Origin: Bacteroides timonensis
GTDB taxonomy: Bacteria > Bacteroidota > Bacteroidia > Bacteroidales > Bacteroidaceae
Assembly: GCF_000513195.1 (NCBI RefSeq)
Contig: NZ_CBVI010000011.1
Span: 1-46,513 of the forward strand
Reading direction: 5' to 3'
Length of the DNA: 46,513 nt
Positions 44,929 through 46,513 of the stretch are shown piece after piece. The notes under the pieces were generated by a model. It had not been told where the DNA came from. It did no database searches and saw only the letters and a list, made by a program, of their open reading frames with translations. Within the stretch, counting starts at the first letter, position 1. The number at the start of each line of letters is the position of its first letter. The translations under genes were made by a program, and so were the position numbers.

Positions 44929-45020
44929 TTCTGAGCAACACAATTCTCCATGTAACGTCCCGTTTCCTACCGTGGGAAACTGCAAACTATTGTATCAGTG
45001 TCTTTTTCATCACTCTTTCA

Positions 45021-45050
45021 TTGCTCTTTCAGAAATCCTTTCTATCTTTG
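45021..45050 (+). promoter_or_regulatory. Promoter of AT-rich gene cluster
   Basis: TTG (45021-45023), 19 nt, then TATCTTTG (45043-45050). The leader of about 85 nt can pair GTGCAGG (45050-45056) with CCTGCAC (45099-45105). Confidence 0.45.
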
Positions 45051-45141
45051 TGCAGGGTTTGTTTCTCAGGCTTCCCGTTGAACGCGAGTAGAGAGATGCC
45101 TGCACCTTTCTTATATCCCCTTTAGTTTGATTATTTTAATT

Positions 45142-45549
45142 ATGAATACAAAAAATGTTATAGTGATTTGTTTATTGGCAATACTATTTTGTTTTCCTAC
45201 AACTGTAAAATCGGCAACAGCAACCAACTCTATTGAATATGTAAATCCAATAGATAATAATGGACTATGTGGCAGAATTGCTGATACGTTCTGTAAAAGA
45301 ATGTTTTCTAGAGGAGAATTAGATTTTTCGTGGATAGGTTATAAATTTGAGAAAGTCAATTTTGAAACTATAGTTGTTTTTAATAAGTTTACACATCAAC
45401 TTTGTGGTGACAAGAGAGATTTGATTTATAAAATCAAGATGAGATACCAATCAGGTGATCCTGTGAAATTGTCTAATTGGAAATTATTATTAATCATCAT
45501 CGAAGATGTTGATACTCAAAGACAATTGGTCAATCAAAAATATGAATAG
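45142..45549 (+). CDS. Small secreted protein, function unknown
   Basis: 135 aa from the ATG at 45142, chosen because it opens the signal peptide (about 5-24, 'VIVICLLAILFCFPTTVKSA'). The mature part is about 110 aa with three cysteines ('GLCGRIADTFCKRM' and 'HQLCGDKR') and a hydrophobic C-terminal segment ('NWKLLLIIIEDV'). I recognise no family. Base composition is strongly AT-rich compared with the rest of the window. It is followed after 17 nt by another secreted protein gene on the same strand, so the two are probably co-transcribed. Confidence 0.6.
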   Translation: MNTKNVIVICLLAILFCFPTTVKSATATNSIEYVNPIDNNGLCGRIADTFCKRMFSRGELDFSWIGYKFEKVNFETIVVFNKFTHQLCGDKRDLIYKIKMRYQSGDPVKLSNWKLLLIIIEDVDTQRQLVNQKYE

Positions 45550-45566
45550 TTATAAGTTAAGAAAAT

Positions 45567-45968
45567 ATGAATAAGTTTATTATTGTGACGGCTGTCTTTT
45601 TGTGTTGTGTAATTTCATTAAACGGGCAGCAAAGAGTTGATGGCGCAGATGTTATCAAGATTAGTCAACAATCTCAAATTGTATCATCCGTCGTGGGGTG
45701 GTGTTATAATGATACATATAATAAATGGTGTGGATATTACAATGTTATTCTTAATGATTTTAAGAACAATAATAAGGTTCCTAAATATGCGGAAAATTAT
45801 TTGTATTCATACAATGATGAAGAGATTTTGAGTTTGCAGATAAAATCAGTAATATATAAAGGTGAAAAAATTTATATGCTTTATATAGGGCAACAAGACT
45901 ATTATTATGATTACCTATCTATAGAAGAAGGGTATCATAGCTATAAAAAAGAACCGTATTTTTTATAA
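45567..45968 (+). CDS. Secreted protein, function unknown (N-terminal part of split gene)
   Basis: 133 aa with a signal peptide (1-20, 'VFLCCVISLNGQ'). The frame stops at 45966-45968 just after a T6 run (45959-45964). One extra T would continue it, as PYFFIKKEEYNKMWNLQTG, straight into the ORF at 45989 and give a 270-aa protein. The visible part is Tyr/Asn/Lys-rich ('YYYDYLSIEEGYHSYKKEPYF') with no recognised family. The gene is very AT-rich and follows another small secreted protein gene. Whether the break is a real mutation, slipped-strand phase variation or a sequencing error is open. Confidence 0.55.
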   Translation: MNKFIIVTAVFLCCVISLNGQQRVDGADVIKISQQSQIVSSVVGWCYNDTYNKWCGYYNVILNDFKNNNKVPKYAENYLYSYNDEEILSLQIKSVIYKGEKIYMLYIGQQDYYYDYLSIEEGYHSYKKEPYFL

Positions 45969-45988
45969 AAAAAGAAGAGTATAATAAA

Positions 45989-46378
45989 ATGTGGAATCTT
46001 CAAACAGGTATCAATAAAGTTTACATGTTAAACGGAGGACGAAGTTTTGGGCATAATAGAGCTACTTACGATAATCAAGAAGAAATGTTGGCATATGAAT
46101 TTGATGATGACTTTTCTTTAAATTATGTGACAAATGACGATTCATATACCAAAGGAAAATTTGAACCATTAACATGGTATATAAAGAAAGAGAATGATGG
46201 AACAATTCGTTTCCAATATCCTACTAATAGAGGACTATTGGAAGATGCTAAAGAATATAATAAAAATCTTTCTAAAAATACTGGGTTTGTAGAGAGGTCA
46301 GAATACGAAGCAAAGGATTTTGCTACGGAATATTATGAAATTTCAAATGCTAATTATGAAAAGTTGAGAATTAAATAA
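45989..46378 (+). CDS. C-terminal part of split secreted protein gene
   Basis: 129 aa as an ORF. It lacks a signal peptide and any family match. Its own ATG (45989) is probably an internal codon: the reading frame is open back to the T6 run at 45959-45964, where it joins the preceding secreted protein if one T is added. Features are 'WNLQTGINKVYMLNGGRSFGHNRATY', two acidic stretches and 'LTWYIKKENDGTIRFQYP'. As an independent protein it would be cytosolic, which fits poorly with its content. Best read as the second half of a 270-aa exported protein. Confidence 0.5.
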   Translation: MWNLQTGINKVYMLNGGRSFGHNRATYDNQEEMLAYEFDDDFSLNYVTNDDSYTKGKFEPLTWYIKKENDGTIRFQYPTNRGLLEDAKEYNKNLSKNTGFVERSEYEAKDFATEYYEISNANYEKLRIK

Positions 46379-46513
46379 TATAATTGTCTATTAAAGTAGA
46401 TGGAGTGTTATAAGGCTTAATTATGCAGATTAACCGATTTAATATGGGTAGATTGGTTGGTCTTTTTATTGATGATATGCATTTTGTTTAATGTTTCATT
46501 TGTTGATTTTATC
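46379..46513. other. Right edge, possible start of a truncated membrane protein gene
   Basis: After the last stop there is AT-rich sequence. One plus-strand frame is open to the window end and reads hydrophobically (from ATG 46472: MICILFNVSFVDFI). It is too short to call a gene. Confidence 0.2.

Larger units (their letters stand above)
44351..45141. other. Intergenic region without a credible gene
   Basis: The short ORFs here are not convincing. The stretch holds the minus-strand promoter of the lipoprotein gene, a 6-bp hairpin (CGGACA 44487-44492 with TGTCCG 44501-44506), a palindrome AGGAGAA-GA-TTCTCCT (44802-44817), the 22-nt array at 44855-44920, and the promoter of the next gene at 45021-45050. 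Confidence 0.6.

Noticed and set aside
44643..45125. 160-aa plus-strand ORF
   Set aside because: It runs through the repeat array and palindromes, has no signal or family features, and a good promoter for the next gene lies inside it.

Overview
The window is chromosomal DNA of a gut-type Bacteroides (Bacteroidota). Support comes from SusC/SusD-type glycan uptake, a one-protein hybrid two-component regulator (HTCS), a DUF3575/DUF5119/fimbrillin pilus operon, a frdCAB-type fumarate reductase, and many upstream regions carrying the Bacteroides promoter elements (-33 TTTG, about 20 nt, -7 TAnnTTTG) instead of Shine-Dalgarno sites. The species cannot be fixed from the sequence alone.

Layout. 1-777 has no convincing protein gene. 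It holds inverted repeats, a candidate minus-strand small RNA with its own promoter and intrinsic terminator (about 199-265), and a degenerate tandem array with 22-nt period (about 454-607). 778-3710 is a three-gene type V pilus (fimbrillin) operon closed by a strong terminator. 3841-4725 is a cupin/AraC regulator with an N-terminal cysteine cluster. 4703-7469 (minus) is an outer-membrane beta-barrel receptor-like gene broken by a one-base frameshift. 7570-9921 is a membrane sensor kinase whose periplasmic part resembles ABC-type binding proteins.

10009-27480 is a polysaccharide utilization locus (PUL): HTCS regulator, GH3, GH3, SusC, SusD, a clan GH-A agarase-like hydrolase, and a third GH3. 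The expected flow is surface binding and import by SusCD, endo-cleavage by the GH-A enzyme, and trimming by the three GH3 enzymes, under HTCS control. The first two GH3 genes each have a -7 box with an identical 8-mer (GTGCACCT) starting exactly 48 nt upstream, a candidate HTCS operator.

27645-31151 (minus) is the fumarate reductase operon (cytochrome b, flavoprotein, iron-sulfur subunit). 31341-32252 (minus) is a paralog of the first AraC regulator with the same cysteine spacing. 32358-32960 is a PAP2 phosphatase. 32957-36937 (minus) is a parE-coaD-S41 protease operon, followed upstream by a GNAT-like gene, then an antiporter/membrane-anchored AraC pair, and a divergent MscS channel (40393-42195).

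42272-42935 is a decayed KilA-N gene. 43073-44350 (minus) is an unrecognised lipoprotein. 44351-45141 is intergenic, with a second 22-nt array. From 45142 to the end lie small AT-rich genes of unknown function, one apparently split by a frameshift in a T6 run. No rRNA, tRNA, CRISPR, transposase or integrase was seen.
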